Assembly (NCBI GenBank): GCA_025964715.1
Contig: JAOPYH010000318.1
Span: 1 to 45,038, forward strand
From: Streptosporangiaceae bacterium
Lineage (GTDB): Bacteria; Actinomycetota; Actinomycetes; Streptosporangiales; Streptosporangiaceae
DNA: 45,038 bases
Direction: 5' to 3'
In this document: positions 30,085-37,636 of the stretch, piece after piece
How the letters are laid out: each line of letters opens with the position of its first letter
Position numbering within the stretch: position 1 is the stretch's first letter
Notes under the pieces: model-generated
What the model was told of the DNA's origin: nothing
The model's database searches: none
The model's input: the letters and a program-made list of their open reading frames with translations, nothing else
Program-made: the position numbers and the translations under genes

Positions 30085-30284
30085 ACCACTGCGAGGGCGA
30101 CCACTGCGTCACCTGCTCTGACGAGGCGGTCCGGGTGCGGGTCGTGCGGCTGCTCGGCGATGACCTCGCGGAGGCGGACGTGGGCGGTGGCCGGACCGAA
30201 GAGGTCAGCGTCGCGCTCGTGGACGTCACCGTCGGTGACGTGATTCTGGTCCACGCGAAAGAGGCGATAGGGGTCGTCTCGTGA
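30081..30284 (+). CDS. Atypical HypC/HupF-like small protein
   Basis: 67 residues from GTG 30081, overlapping the stop of SIS protein 1. The body (VRVVRLLGDDLAEAD, EEVSVALVDVTVGDVILVHA) has the beta-barrel layout of the HypC chaperone family, ending in EAIGVV. The essential N-terminal Met-Cys of HypC is absent; instead the N-terminus reads MNHCEGDHCVTCSDEA with three cysteines (C4, C9, C12) in a C-x4-C-x2-C pattern. A normal hypC is present further on, so this one likely has a different task, such as a dedicated chaperone or metal site. Confidence 0.7.
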   Translation: MNHCEGDHCVTCSDEAVRVRVVRLLGDDLAEADVGGGRTEEVSVALVDVTVGDVILVHAKEAIGVVS

Positions 30285-30919
30285 CCGAGATGCAGGACCT
30301 CTACCCCTTCCTGTATTCGGGCGACACCGACCTCCAGGCAGTGCTCGCGGACGTGCGCCGGTCGACGGTGGAGAAGGCGAACGAGATCGTGGGCCTCCGC
30401 CGCGCCGTGCTCGAGCAGGACGGCGCGCGGATGGCCGCCTGTGCCGTCCGGATGGCCGAGGCGTTCAGGGCCGGTGGGCGGCTGTTCACCTTCGGGAACG
30501 GAGGGAGCTCGACCGACGCCCAGGACGTCGCCGCGCTGTTCCTCAATCCGGGTGGCGAGGCGCGCCCGCTGCCGGCGCTCGCGCTCACGACCGACATGGC
30601 CGTGGTCACCGCGCTGTCCAACGACGTCGGGTTCGAGGTCGCCTTCGCGCGGCAGCTCGCGGCCTTCGGCCGCCCCGGCGACATCGCCTTCGGGTTGTCC
30701 ACAAGTGGCAATTCGGCCAATCTGATCAGTGCCTTCAAGGAGGCGATGCAGCGAGGAATGCTGACGGTGGGAATGGCCGGTTACACCGGCGGGCAGATGG
30801 CAGGGCTGGAGGGACTCGATTACCTCTTCGTGGTCCCCTCTCCATCTGTGCACCGCATCCAAGAAGCCCAGACGACCGTCTTTCACGTGCTGTGGGAGCT
30901 CACCCAAGAGGCTCTCTAG
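30281..30919 (+). CDS. SIS domain protein 2 (phosphoheptose isomerase-like), hydrogenase-linked
   Basis: 212 residues from GTG 30281, overlapping the HypC-like stop (GTGA). Same fold as SIS protein 1: GGRLFTFGNGGSSTDAQD and FGLSTSGNSANLISAF, so the phosphosugar loop is intact here. The position of GmhA Glu65 is a leucine (VAALF) and the His61 position an aspartate, while the His180 equivalent (TVFHVLWEL) stays. It carries an N-terminal extension of about 20 residues (MTEMQDLYPFLYSGDTDLQA). The loss pattern is the reverse of that in SIS protein 1. Confidence 0.8.
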   Translation: MTEMQDLYPFLYSGDTDLQAVLADVRRSTVEKANEIVGLRRAVLEQDGARMAACAVRMAEAFRAGGRLFTFGNGGSSTDAQDVAALFLNPGGEARPLPALALTTDMAVVTALSNDVGFEVAFARQLAAFGRPGDIAFGLSTSGNSANLISAFKEAMQRGMLTVGMAGYTGGQMAGLEGLDYLFVVPSPSVHRIQEAQTTVFHVLWELTQEAL

Positions 30920-30933
30920 TCAGTGCGCCCCCC

Positions 30934-30953
30934 AGGGGCCCGTAGCGGCCCCT
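30934..30953 (+). other. Stem-loop directly upstream of the hydrogenase small subunit
   Basis: aggggcc (30934-30940) pairs with ggcccct (30947-30953) around a 6-nt loop, in the 64 nt between SIS protein 2 and the small-subunit start. No T-run follows. It may be a partial terminator or an RNA-processing/stability element. Confidence 0.5.
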
Positions 30954-30983
30954 CCGATGACCGCCCTTGTCACGGTGGTAGAA

Positions 30984-32027
30984 ATGACAACGGAAACAGA
31001 AGAAGCCGTAGTCCACATCCTCTGGATCAACGCAGGCCTCAGCTGCGATGGTGATTCCGTCGCCCTAACAGCGGCGACGCAGCCGAGTATCGAGGAAATA
31101 GTTCTCGGCGCGCTCCCCGGCCTCCCGAAGGTGGCCGTCCACTGGCCCTTGATCGACTTCGAGTGTGGGCCGGACAAGGGCGCCGACACGTTCATCGACT
31201 GGTTCTTCCAGGCCGACCGCGGCGAACTCGAACCCTTCGTGCTGGTGATCGAGGGCTCGATCCCCAACGAGGCCATCAAGGAAGAGGGCTACTGGAGCGG
31301 CTTCGGGAACAACCCCGACACCGGCCAGCCCATCACGACCAGTGAATGGCTCGATCGGCTCGCACCGAAGGCGACGGCCGTGCTGGCGGTGGGCACATGT
31401 GCCACCTACGGCGGAATCCACGCCATGGCCGGCAACCCCACCGGCGCCATGGGAGTCGCGGACTATCTCGGCTGGGATTGGAAGTCCAAGGCCGGGCTGC
31501 CGATCGTCAACGTGCCGGGCTGTCCGATTCAGCCCGACAACCTGTCGGAGACCATCCTCTACCTCCTCTACCAGGTCGCCGGACAGGCTCCGATGATCCC
31601 GCTCGACGAGGCGGGGCGGCCGACGTGGCTGTTCGGCCAGACCGTGCACGAGGGCTGCGACCGCGGCGGCTACTACGAGCAGGGCGAGTTCGCCAAGGAG
31701 TACGGATCGCCGAAGTGCCTGGTCAAGCTCGGGTGCTGGGGGCCGGTCGTGAAGTGCAACGTGCCCAAGCGCGGATGGATCAACGGCATCGGCGGCTGCC
31801 CCAACGTCGGCGGCATCTGCATCGCCTGCACGATGCCGGGCTTCCCTGACAAGTTCATGCCCTTCATGGACAAGCCGCCGGGCGCCACGGTCTCGAGCAT
31901 GGCCAGCGGCGCGTACGGCGGCGTCATCCGGTCGCTGCGCAGCATCACGGCGAAGACCGTCGACAAAGAGCCCAAGTGGCGCAAGAAGGGCAAGGAGCTG
32001 GCGACCGGCTACAAGCCCTCGTGGTGA
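30984..32027 (+). CDS. hhyS: [NiFe]-hydrogenase small subunit, group 1h (actinobacterial high-affinity)
   Basis: 347 residues from ATG 30984; ATG 30957 is in frame but its extension (MTALVTVVE) is less typical and has no ribosome site. No Tat signal peptide and no C-terminal membrane anchor, unlike classical group 1 enzymes. The proximal cluster motif, normally C-x-x-C, reads C21-D-G-D24, so one ligand is an aspartate; this matches the three-Cys-one-Asp proximal cluster reported in the structure of the actinobacterial-type hydrogenase of Ralstonia eutropha. Further ligand segments: VGTCATYGG, VPGCPIQPDN, and the run CLVKLGCWGPVVKCN with GGCPNVGGICIACTMPGF. It carries electrons from the NiFe site in the large subunit, made 15 nt downstream. 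Confidence 0.95.
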   Translation: MTTETEEAVVHILWINAGLSCDGDSVALTAATQPSIEEIVLGALPGLPKVAVHWPLIDFECGPDKGADTFIDWFFQADRGELEPFVLVIEGSIPNEAIKEEGYWSGFGNNPDTGQPITTSEWLDRLAPKATAVLAVGTCATYGGIHAMAGNPTGAMGVADYLGWDWKSKAGLPIVNVPGCPIQPDNLSETILYLLYQVAGQAPMIPLDEAGRPTWLFGQTVHEGCDRGGYYEQGEFAKEYGSPKCLVKLGCWGPVVKCNVPKRGWINGIGGCPNVGGICIACTMPGFPDKFMPFMDKPPGATVSSMASGAYGGVIRSLRSITAKTVDKEPKWRKKGKELATGYKPSW

Positions 32028-32042
32028 TCGGAGGCATACGGC

Positions 32043-33821
32043 ATGGCAACGCAAGACGGCATCGTCGAGATGGCATGGGACCCGATCACCCGCATCGTGG
32101 GAAGCCTCGGGATCTACGCCAAGGTCGACTTCAACAACAACCGCGTCACCGACTGCTACAGCACCTCCTCGGTGTTCCGCGGGTACAGCATCTTCATGAA
32201 GGGCAAGGACCCGCGGGACGCGCACTTCATCACCAGCCGGATCTGCGGGATCTGCGGTGACAACCACGCGACCTGCTCGGTGTACGCCCAGAACATGGCC
32301 TACGGTGTCCGCCCGCCGCACCTCGCGGAGTGGATCATCAACCTCGGCGAGGCGGCCGAGTACATGTTCGACCACAACATCTTCCAGGAGAACCTGGTAG
32401 GGGTCGACTACTGCGAGAAGATGGTCCGCGAGACCAACCCCGGCGTCCTGAACCTGGCCGAGCGGACCGAGGCGCCGCACGCGGCCGACCACGGCTACAA
32501 GACCATCGCCGACATCATGCGGTCGCTGAACCCGCTCGAGGGGGAGTTCTACCGCGAGGCGCTCCAGGTCAGCCGGAGCACGCGGGAGATGTTCTGCCTG
32601 ATGGAGGGCAGGCACGTCCACCCGTCCACGCTCTACCCGGGCGGCGTCGGCACGGTCCCCACCGTGCAGCTGTTCACCGACTACCTCACCCGGCTGATGC
32701 GCTACGTCGAGTTCATGAAGCGTGTCGTCCCGATGCACGACGACCTGTTCGACTTCTTCTACGAGGCGCTCCCGGGCTACCAGGAGGTCGGCCGGCGTCG
32801 CGTGCTGCTCAACTGCTGGGGCTCGCTGAACGACCCGGAGTACTGCGACTTCACGTACAAGAACATGAGCAGCTGGGGCAAGAAGATGTTCGTCACCCCG
32901 GGCGTCGTCGTCGACGGCAAGCTCATCACCAACGACCTGGTGAACATCAACCTCGGCATCCGGATCCTGCTCGGCAGCTCCTACTACGACGACTGGGAGG
33001 ACCAGGGCAAGTTCGTCACGCATGACCCGCTCGGCAACCCGGTCGATATCCGGCACCCGTGGAACCAGCACACCATCCCCAAGCCGCAGAAGCGCGACTT
33101 CGACAACAACTACAGCTGGGTCATGTCACCCCGGTGGTTCGACGGCACCGACAACCTCGCCCTCGACACCGGCGGTGGCCCGCTCGCCCGGCTGTGGTCG
33201 ACGGCGCTGTCGGGCCTGGTCGACATCGGCTACGTCAAGGCCACCGGCAACAGCGTCGTGATCAACCTGCCCAAGACGATGTCCAAGCCGGAGAAGACCT
33301 TCGAGTGGAAGATCCCCACCTACAACGGGGAGCCGCTGTCCAACACGATCGAGCGCAACCGCGCCCGGACGTACTTCCAGGCCTATGCGGCCGCGGCGGC
33401 GCTGCACTTCGTCGAGCAGGCGCTCGCCGAGATCCGGGCCGGACACACCAAGACCTGGGAGCCGTTCAAGGTCCCGGACGAGGCGATCAGCTGTGGCTTC
33501 ACCGAGGCCGTCCGCGGCGTCCTGTCCCACCACATGGTGATCAAGGGCGGCAAGATCGCGAACTACCACCCGTACCCGCCCACGCCCTGGAACGCCAGCG
33601 TGCGGGACGTGCACGGGACTCCCGGGCCGTACGAGGACGCGGTGCACAACACGCCGATCTTCGAGGAGAACTCGCAGGAGAACTTCAAGGGGATCGACAT
33701 CATGCGGACCGTCCGTAGCTTCGACCCCTGCCTGCCCTGCGGTGTTCACATGTACACCGGCAAGGGCAAGTCTCTGGACAGGATCCACTCGCCACACGCC
33801 TTCACGGGGGAAGGCGGCTGA
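32043..33821 (+). CDS. hhyL: [NiFe]-hydrogenase large subunit, group 1h
   Basis: 592 residues. Nickel ligands: C68 and C71 in RICGICGDNHATC and C563 and C566 in FDPCLPCGVH. The chain continues 23 residues past H569 (MYTGKGKSLDRIHSPHAF...), the peptide expected to be cut off after nickel insertion by the maturation protease encoded at 37018. The early DPITRIVGSLGIYAKVDFNN motif and long mid-section (about 280-340) agree with the actinobacterial type. Enzymes of this group oxidise H2 at very low, even atmospheric, concentration and tolerate oxygen, supplying electrons during starvation or sporulation. The electron acceptor is not encoded obviously here. Confidence 0.96.
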   Translation: MATQDGIVEMAWDPITRIVGSLGIYAKVDFNNNRVTDCYSTSSVFRGYSIFMKGKDPRDAHFITSRICGICGDNHATCSVYAQNMAYGVRPPHLAEWIINLGEAAEYMFDHNIFQENLVGVDYCEKMVRETNPGVLNLAERTEAPHAADHGYKTIADIMRSLNPLEGEFYREALQVSRSTREMFCLMEGRHVHPSTLYPGGVGTVPTVQLFTDYLTRLMRYVEFMKRVVPMHDDLFDFFYEALPGYQEVGRRRVLLNCWGSLNDPEYCDFTYKNMSSWGKKMFVTPGVVVDGKLITNDLVNINLGIRILLGSSYYDDWEDQGKFVTHDPLGNPVDIRHPWNQHTIPKPQKRDFDNNYSWVMSPRWFDGTDNLALDTGGGPLARLWSTALSGLVDIGYVKATGNSVVINLPKTMSKPEKTFEWKIPTYNGEPLSNTIERNRARTYFQAYAAAAALHFVEQALAEIRAGHTKTWEPFKVPDEAISCGFTEAVRGVLSHHMVIKGGKIANYHPYPPTPWNASVRDVHGTPGPYEDAVHNTPIFEENSQENFKGIDIMRTVRSFDPCLPCGVHMYTGKGKSLDRIHSPHAFTGEGG

Positions 33822-33834
33822 TCAGTTCACCGTC

Positions 33835-33874
33835 GTGGTCACGCGGGTCCCCTCCGCGGGATCCGCGTGACCAC
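33835..33874 (+). other. Long stem-loop after the hydrogenase large subunit
   Basis: A 17-bp stem (33835-33851 with 33858-33874, one G-U pair) with a 6-nt loop, 14 nt after the large-subunit stop and 34 nt before the next ATG. No T-run. It may cause partial termination or protect the 3' end of the hhySL message, making structural subunits more abundant than the accessory proteins. Confidence 0.7.
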
Positions 33875-33908
33875 CGCCACGACGACACATCCCTTGCCGG
33901 AGGTCCCC

Positions 33909-34448
33909 ATGCCAGGAGCCGATACCGTCCGCGCCGCGGGCGACCGCGTTGAGGAACTGCTCGCCGAATTCGGTCATTCGGCCACCCGAGACAAGGCCGA
34001 GGAACTGGTCCGTTCGCTCGTCCAGATGTACGGGGCGGGCCTCGAGCGGATGCTGGAGATCGTCGGGGCCGAGACGGCACGGAAGCTCGCGGGTGACCCG
34101 CTGGTCGGCGCCTTGCTGGTCGTGCATGATCTGCATCCGCTGACCACGATGGAGCGCGTCCGCGGGGCATTGGACGCGGTGCGGCCCTATCTGGGCTCCC
34201 ACGCGGGTGGAGTGGAGCTGCTCGGAGTCGACGATGCCGGGGTCGTCCGGCTGCGGCTCGAGGGGAACTGCCACGGCTGCCCGTCCTCCCAGGTCACCGC
34301 CACCATGGCCATCGAGCGCGCCATCTTGAAGGACGCGCCCGAGGTGACCAAGGTCCTCGTTGAGGGCGTTCAGGCCGAGCCCAAGCTGCTACAGATCCAC
34401 CCCTACCAGGGCAGCGAGTGCGCGGTCCCCGAGGAGGCCGCCACATGA
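33909..34448 (+). CDS. NifU-like (Nfu domain) Fe-S protein
   Basis: 179 residues from ATG 33909, chosen for GGAGG 5 nt upstream; GTG 33867 is in frame but lies within the hairpin. The N-terminal 80 residues are helical with no recognised family; the C-terminal part is a NifU C-terminal (Nfu) domain, GVELLGVDDAGVVRLRLEG followed by C121-H-G-C124, which binds a [4Fe-4S] cluster between two subunits. Likely a carrier that delivers clusters to the hydrogenase small subunit. The stop overlaps the next start (ATGA). Confidence 0.88.
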   Translation: MPGADTVRAAGDRVEELLAEFGHSATRDKAEELVRSLVQMYGAGLERMLEIVGAETARKLAGDPLVGALLVVHDLHPLTTMERVRGALDAVRPYLGSHAGGVELLGVDDAGVVRLRLEGNCHGCPSSQVTATMAIERAILKDAPEVTKVLVEGVQAEPKLLQIHPYQGSECAVPEEAAT

Positions 34449-35080
34449 GCCTCCGGCGGTTCGCGGTAGAGCAGCCGGCGCCGTCCCGCGAAGGCGCGGA
34501 GGCGGAGCCGGAGCAGTGCGAGATGTGCGCGGAGCCGATCGCCGAGGACCACGGCCACGTGGTCAACACCGAGGATCGGAAGATCCTGTGCACCTGCCGC
34601 GCGTGCACCCTCCTTTTCACTCATGAGGGCGCGGCGGGACAGCCGGAGGCGCCGACGCGCCGATTCCGCACCGTGCCCGACCGCTATCGCTTCGACCCCT
34701 CCTTCAAGATGTTGGACGCCGACTGGGACGAGCTGGCGATCCCGGTACGCATGGCGTTCTTCTTCCACAACACGGCCATGGGCCGGACCATCGCGTTCTA
34801 TCCCAGCCCCGCCGGTGCGACCGAATCAGAGCTCCCCATGGAGGCGTGGGACCGGGTGCTCGCCGGCAACCCCGCGATGGCCGACGCCCGGCCGGACATC
34901 GAGGCGCTGCTCATCGACCGCGCCTCCGGTGCCTATCTCGTGCCGATCCACGCCTGCTATGCGCTCGTCGGCCTCGTCCGGCTGCACTGGCAGGGCTTCG
35001 ACGGGGGCGAGGAGGCCTGGAAGGCCATCGACGAGTTCTTCGCCGACCTGCGCGCCCGGGCGGGAGGCCGGCATGGCTGA
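34445..35080 (+). CDS. DUF5947 family protein, hydrogenase-linked
   Basis: 211 residues. N-terminal metal-site candidate: C-E-M-C (about 27-30), then C-T-C-R-A-C (about 51-56), five cysteines able to form a zinc or Fe-S site. The rest is soluble, with FRTVPDRYRFDPSFKMLDAD and AFFFHNTAMGRTIAFYPSP, and ends ADLRARAGGRHG. I recognise it as the DUF5947 family known from actinobacterial hydrogenase clusters; no function is established. It is coupled by ATGA to the NifU-like gene and overlaps the next start. Confidence 0.75.
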   Translation: MSLRRFAVEQPAPSREGAEAEPEQCEMCAEPIAEDHGHVVNTEDRKILCTCRACTLLFTHEGAAGQPEAPTRRFRTVPDRYRFDPSFKMLDADWDELAIPVRMAFFFHNTAMGRTIAFYPSPAGATESELPMEAWDRVLAGNPAMADARPDIEALLIDRASGAYLVPIHACYALVGLVRLHWQGFDGGEEAWKAIDEFFADLRARAGGRHG

Positions 35081-35705
35081 GCTCACCTTCGAGTGCCTCG
35101 GGGCCCGCCCGGACCACTACGCCGCCGCGCCGAGCATGGTGTTCCGGCTCAGGATCACCGAGGCCGACCACGCTCCCGTCAACGCCATCGCGCTCCGCTG
35201 CCAGCTGCGGATCGAGCCGCAGCGGCGCTCCTACAGCAAGACCGAGACCCCGCTGCTCGCCGATCTGTTCGGCACCCCGGACCGGTGGGGCGACTCGCTC
35301 AAGCCACTGCAGTTCGCCATCGTGGCGGTGATGGTCCCGGGGTTCACCGGGACGACCGAGATCGACCTGCCCGTGCCGTGCTCCTACGACATGGAGGTCG
35401 CCGCGCACAAATACTTCGCCTCCCTCGAGGATGGCGAGATCCCCCTGCTGCTGCTGTTCAGCGGCACCGTCTTCCTCAAGGGGCCGGCCGGCTTCGCCGT
35501 GCAGCAGGTGTCGTGGGACTGCGAGGCCCAGCACCGGCTGCCGGTGGCGTCCTGGCGCGAGCTCATGGACCGCTATTTCCCCGGCTCGGGATGGCTGCGG
35601 CTCACCCGCGAGACCATCGCCGCGCTGCAGGCCTTCAAGGCCGACAAGGCGCTCCCGACGTGGGACGACGCGATCAACGCCCTCCTCGAGCGGGTGCGGT
35701 TGTGA
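35073..35705 (+). CDS. DUF6084 family protein, hydrogenase-linked
   Basis: 210 residues, ATG 35073 with gggagg upstream, overlapping the DUF5947 gene by 8 nt. Mostly beta-strand-like sequence in the first 150 residues (SMVFRLRITEADHAPVNAIA, GTTEIDLPVPCSYDMEVAA, GEIPLLLLFSGTVFLKG), a helical end (RELMDRYFPGSGWLRLTRET). No catalytic motif, signal peptide or membrane span. The beta-sandwich look suggests a binding or chaperone protein. Function unknown. Confidence 0.75.
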   Translation: MAELTFECLGARPDHYAAAPSMVFRLRITEADHAPVNAIALRCQLRIEPQRRSYSKTETPLLADLFGTPDRWGDSLKPLQFAIVAVMVPGFTGTTEIDLPVPCSYDMEVAAHKYFASLEDGEIPLLLLFSGTVFLKGPAGFAVQQVSWDCEAQHRLPVASWRELMDRYFPGSGWLRLTRETIAALQAFKADKALPTWDDAINALLERVRL

Positions 35706-37021
35706 ACCCGCGGATGGACGTCGCCCGCAGGGTCGCCGACGCGGTGCTCTACGAGGGCTACCTGCTCTATCCCTACCGCGCCAGCGCTGTGAAGAACCAG
35801 GTGCGCTGGCAGTTCGGGGTCTTCGTTCCGCCGGCGTTCACCGCCACGGAGGAGGCCTCCGCCTGTCAGACCGAATGCCTGGTGGAGGGCGGCGACGTCG
35901 TGCACCTGCGGCCCCGGTTCCTGCACGTCCAGGAGCGTACGGCCGAAGGTGTGCCGCCGTTCGACGAGGCGACGGAGCGGGAGATCGACGTCGTTTGGCC
36001 GATGGCCGACCTGCTCGCCGGTGAGCTCGTCCACGACACCGAGATCGCGGGCGAGCGCCGGACCGACGACGGCGTGACCCGCGTCTGCCGGCCGCTCAGG
36101 GTGCGCGTCCGGGCCCGCGCCGAGGCACTGCCGGGCCCGTACGGGCTGGCCCGGCTGCGGATCCGGCTGGAGAACACCACCGAATGGTCCGGCGAAACCC
36201 GGCCCGACGCCCTGCGGTCCTCGCTGGTCGCCGCGCACACCCTGCTGACCGTCACCGGCGGCACCTTCATGTCCCTGCTGGACCCGCCCGAGTGGGCCAA
36301 GCCGGCCGCCGAGGCCTGCGAGAACCTGCACACCTGGCCGGTGCTGATCGACGACGACGTGGTGCTGTCCTCGCCCATCACGCTGTACGACCGGCCGGAG
36401 ATCGCGCCCGAGAGCCCGGGCGACTTCTTCGACGCGACCGAGATCGACGAGCTGCTCAGCCTGCGCACCCTGACCCTGACCGAGGACGAGAAACGGGAGG
36501 TGCGCGGCACCGACCCGCGGGCCGCCGAGATCCTCGACCGGGTCGAGGCCATGCCCCCCGAGCTGCTCGAACGCCTGCACGGCGCGATCCGCTCCCCCGG
36601 TCCGCGGCGCGGCTGGGACCACCCCGTGGGTGCCGCCAAGCCGCCGATGTGGCGCGAGCCCACGATCGAGGACCCGGCGGGCGTCTTCGACACCGGCGGC
36701 CAGCCGTGGTGGGACCCGACGTCGGCGATGCCCGAGGAGCTCGGCGGCGGACGCCCTACGGCCGACCCGGAGACCGACAGCGTCCTGGTGGACGGAACCA
36801 TCGTCGGCAAGGGCAGCCGGGTGCGCCTGCGGCCGTCCGGCCGGGCCGACGCGCAGGACATGTTCGTGGCCGGTCGGGTCGCCGGGGTCGAGGCGGTGCT
36901 GAGGGACGTCGACGGCGGGACGCACCTCGCGGTGATCCTCGAGGAGGATCCTGGCGCCGACATCCGCCGCGAGCAGGGCCGCTTCCTTTACTTCGCGCCC
37001 GAGGAGGTGGAGCCGGTATGA
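35702..37021 (+). CDS. Hydrogenase-cluster protein of unknown function (439 residues)
   Basis: GTG 35702 overlaps the DUF6084 stop (GTGA); an ATG four codons later is possible. No family recognised with certainty. Features: YEGYLLYPYRASAVKNQVRW near the start, ETRPDALRSSLVAAHTLLTV at mid-chain, a long acidic middle, a Trp/Pro-rich linker (about 320-355), and a C-terminal small beta-barrel-like domain (GSRVRLRPSG, AQDMFVAGRVAGVEAVLRD). No membrane span. It is tightly coupled at both ends, so it belongs with the hydrogenase. Confidence 0.75.
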   Translation: MNPRMDVARRVADAVLYEGYLLYPYRASAVKNQVRWQFGVFVPPAFTATEEASACQTECLVEGGDVVHLRPRFLHVQERTAEGVPPFDEATEREIDVVWPMADLLAGELVHDTEIAGERRTDDGVTRVCRPLRVRVRARAEALPGPYGLARLRIRLENTTEWSGETRPDALRSSLVAAHTLLTVTGGTFMSLLDPPEWAKPAAEACENLHTWPVLIDDDVVLSSPITLYDRPEIAPESPGDFFDATEIDELLSLRTLTLTEDEKREVRGTDPRAAEILDRVEAMPPELLERLHGAIRSPGPRRGWDHPVGAAKPPMWREPTIEDPAGVFDTGGQPWWDPTSAMPEELGGGRPTADPETDSVLVDGTIVGKGSRVRLRPSGRADAQDMFVAGRVAGVEAVLRDVDGGTHLAVILEEDPGADIRREQGRFLYFAPEEVEPV

Positions 37022-37584
37022 AGATCCTGGTAGCCGGAGTGGGGAACGTCTTCCTCGGCGACGACGCGTTCGGCGTCGAGGTCGCCCGGCGGCTCGCGGA
37101 GAGCGAGCTGCCACCCGGTGTGGACGTCGGCGACTTCGGGATCCGCGGCATCCACCTCGCCTACGAGCTCGGCGGCTACGACACGACGATCCTGGTCGAC
37201 GCGGCGTCACGCGGTGGCCCGCCGGGCACCCTGTACGCGCTGGAGCTCGAAGACGGGGATCCGCAGGAGCTTGTCGACGCGCACGGCATCACGCCGGACG
37301 CCGTGCTCGACCTGGTCAAGGTCGTGGGCGGGCAGGCCGGGAGGGTGCTGCTCGTCGGATGCGAGCCCGCCGACGTCTCCCCGGGCATGGAGCTGTCCGA
37401 GACCTGCGCGGCTGCGGTCGGGCCGGCCATCCGGCTGGTTCGGGAACTCATCGAGGAGGAAATGCATGCTGAAGAGCATGGTGATCGGAGCGGTGCTGGC
37501 GGGGACGGTGGGGACGGCCTATCTGGTGGTGCAGTCACTGCCGGACATCGCCCGCTATTTCGAGATGCGGGAAATGTGACATGA
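37018..37584 (+). CDS. Hydrogenase maturation protease (HupD/HybD family)
   Basis: 188 residues, ATG overlapping the previous stop. Family opening GVGNVFLGDDAFGVEVARRL. Nickel-sensing residues by alignment with HybD: D16, D61 (ILVDAAS) and H89 (DAHGI). It cuts the C-terminal peptide from the large subunit after nickel insertion. The family fold ends near RLVRELIEEEM (about residue 150); the last 37 or so residues (HAEEHGDRSGAGGDGGDG...) are low-complexity and coincide with a second reading frame holding the nested small gene. Confidence 0.92.
   Translation: MKILVAGVGNVFLGDDAFGVEVARRLAESELPPGVDVGDFGIRGIHLAYELGGYDTTILVDAASRGGPPGTLYALELEDGDPQELVDAHGITPDAVLDLVKVVGGQAGRVLLVGCEPADVSPGMELSETCAAAVGPAIRLVRELIEEEMHAEEHGDRSGAGGDGGDGLSGGAVTAGHRPLFRDAGNVT
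37466..37579 (+). CDS. DUF6893-like small protein, nested in the protease gene
   Basis: 37 residues beginning MLKSMVIGAVLAGTVGTAYL and ending SLPDIARYFEMREM. gaggagg lies 6 nt before the ATG. One hydrophobic helix with a short basic start: a small membrane-associated peptide. It resembles the DUF6893 small proteins found next to actinobacterial hydrogenases. It lies wholly inside the last 120 nt of the protease gene in another frame. Function unknown; a membrane tether for the otherwise soluble hydrogenase is one possibility. Confidence 0.65.
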   Translation: MLKSMVIGAVLAGTVGTAYLVVQSLPDIARYFEMREM

Positions 37585-37636
37585 GGCCGCGCAAAGGACC
37601 GATGTCGCGGACGCGTGACCGGGAGGTGAGCTAACG

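Noticed and set aside
31065..33071. 668-codon open frame on the minus strand
   Set aside because: Opposite the two hydrogenase subunits; Val/Asp/Arg-rich shadow with no motif.
33867..33909. GTG 33867 as start of the NifU-like gene
   Set aside because: It lies inside the arm of the strong hairpin and has no ribosome site, whereas ATG 33909 has GGAGG at ideal distance.
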